A stretch of DNA of 64,000 bases from Thalassospira sp. MCCC 1A01428 (GTDB taxonomy: Bacteria; Pseudomonadota; Alphaproteobacteria; Rhodospirillales; Thalassospiraceae), in contig NZ_JFJZ01000008.1 in assembly GCF_002115825.1 (NCBI RefSeq), positions 121,650 through 185,649 of the forward strand. Reading direction: 5' to 3'. The first letter of the stretch is position 1, and each line of letters starts with the position of its first letter. Below the pieces are notes generated by a model. That model saw only the letters and a list, made by a program, of their open reading frames with translations, was not told the DNA's origin and did not search any database. This document shows positions 63,401-64,000 of the stretch, one piece after another. A program made the position numbers and the translations under genes.

Positions 63401-64000
63401 ATGAGAAAGATCGCCGCACTTGGCGCCGCAACTGTGTTTGCTGCACTTTCCTTTACATCATCGGCATTTGCCTTTGAACCGTCCAAGCCTGAATGTATTG
63501 CCCCGGCCAATGCTGGTGGCGGCTGGGATTTTACCTGCCGTCAGATCGGCAAGTCCCTTTATGACCTTAAAACCATCGCCAGCCCGATGCAGGTTGTTAA
63601 CCTGGCAGGCGGCGGCGGCGGTGTTGCCTATGCTGAAGTCGTTTCCAAACGTAATGACGACAACGATCTGATCGTTGCGGCATCATCGGCAACCACCACC
63701 CGTTTGGCCCAGGGTGCATTCCCCGGTTCAACCATGGATCAGGTTCGCTGGATCGGCACTATTGGCGCTGACTATGGTGTGATCGCTGTTTCCAAGGATT
63801 CCGACATCAAAACCCTGCCGGAACTGTTCGAAAAAGTTAAAGAAAATCCGCGCGGCATTGCTTTTGCTGGCGGTTCGGCCGTTGGCGGCTGGGACCACCT
63901 TAAAGTTCTGATCGCAGCAAAAGCGGCTGGCATTTCCGATGCCCGCGCCGTGAAATACATCGCGTTTGAAGGCGGCGGCGAAGCCGTCACCCAGCTTCTG
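63401..64000 (+). CDS. tctC: Tripartite tricarboxylate transporter binding protein (3' end cut)
   Basis: First 200 codons of a periplasmic TctC-type protein. Signal peptide with cleavage after AFA (AALGAATVFAALSFTSSAFA). The mature part opens with FEPSKPECIAPANAGGGWDFTCRQIGKSLYDL, then MQVVNLAGGGGGVAYAEVVSK and WIGTIGADYGVIAVSKDSD. This citrate-type branch is different from the Bug protein at 41588. Strong site GGGAGGAAG ahead of ATG 63401. The stop lies beyond the window; membrane subunits should follow. Divergent from tctD by 110 bases, which should hold the TctD site. Confidence 0.9.
   Translation, partial: MRKIAALGAATVFAALSFTSSAFAFEPSKPECIAPANAGGGWDFTCRQIGKSLYDLKTIASPMQVVNLAGGGGGVAYAEVVSKRNDDNDLIVAASSATTTRLAQGAFPGSTMDQVRWIGTIGADYGVIAVSKDSDIKTLPELFEKVKENPRGIAFAGGSAVGGWDHLKVLIAAKAAGISDARAVKYIAFEGGGEAVTQLL

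Noticed and set aside
1..64000. Search for CRISPR arrays, tRNA/rRNA genes, transposases and phage genes
   Set aside because: Nothing with regular repeats, cloverleaf ends, or transposase/integrase motifs was seen by eye.

Overview
The window looks like chromosomal DNA of a marine alphaproteobacterium of the Rhodospirillales, most like Thalassospira. This is inferred from gene content and protein style (opgGH, tctDE, tripartite tricarboxylate transporters, many one-component regulators, moderate GC), not from a marker gene. No rRNA, tRNA, insertion sequence, prophage or CRISPR array was seen. Genes are dense and mostly metabolic, transport and signalling.

Layout: (1) 1-3.9 kb: class III aminotransferase (cut by the window edge) and FAD amine oxidase, divergent from a LysR regulator. 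(2) 4.1-9.8 kb: a soluble chemoreceptor with a globin-like sensor and a zinc-binding CZB tail, convergent with a hmuSTUV haem-uptake operon behind a near-ideal Fur box. (3) 10.0-12.1 kb: CynX-type MFS carrier and LysE-type exporter. (4) 12.4-25.7 kb: a fatty-acid degradation region: SCP2 protein, DUF6134 protein, FadL channel, acyl-CoA ligase, MerR regulator, thiolase, FadN-type two-domain enzyme, acyl-CoA dehydrogenase, thioesterase, isomerase-like crotonase and SDR. Three copies of one palindrome mark three of its promoters. (5) 26.0-30.9 kb: orphan protein plus opgH/opgG. (6) 31.7-37.7 kb: polyamine-type ABC importer with an Asp/Glu racemase, divergent from a GntR regulator. (7) 37.9-44.3 kb: tctCBA with a cytoplasmic gamma-glutamyltransferase in the same operon, divergent from TauE/SafE plus a second GntR. 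(8) 45.2-49.8 kb: semialdehyde dehydrogenase, PaaI thioesterase, a 63-residue protein, LysR and a CbiX-like chelatase. (9) 50.1-53.6 kb: ECF sigma/anti-sigma with a secreted-repeat protein, then pirin and DoxX. (10) 53.7-60.0 kb: a compact signalling cluster with one membrane histidine kinase, a periplasmic SUOX-fold protein without any cysteine, and three response regulators with HDOD, EAL and LuxR-type outputs. (11) 60.1-64 kb: TctDE two-component system with its own ABC-type binding protein, divergent from a TctC cut by the right edge.

The best candidate for an undescribed system is region 10. A cysteine-free SUOX-fold protein encoded immediately before, and overlapping, a histidine kinase suggests a binding subunit rather than an enzyme, and the surrounding regulators suggest one sensor feeding three kinds of output. 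Other points to follow are the globin-CZB chemoreceptor beside haem uptake, the gamma-glutamyltransferase inside the tct operon, the binding protein inside the tctDE operon, and the MerR-type palindromes linking the lipid genes.
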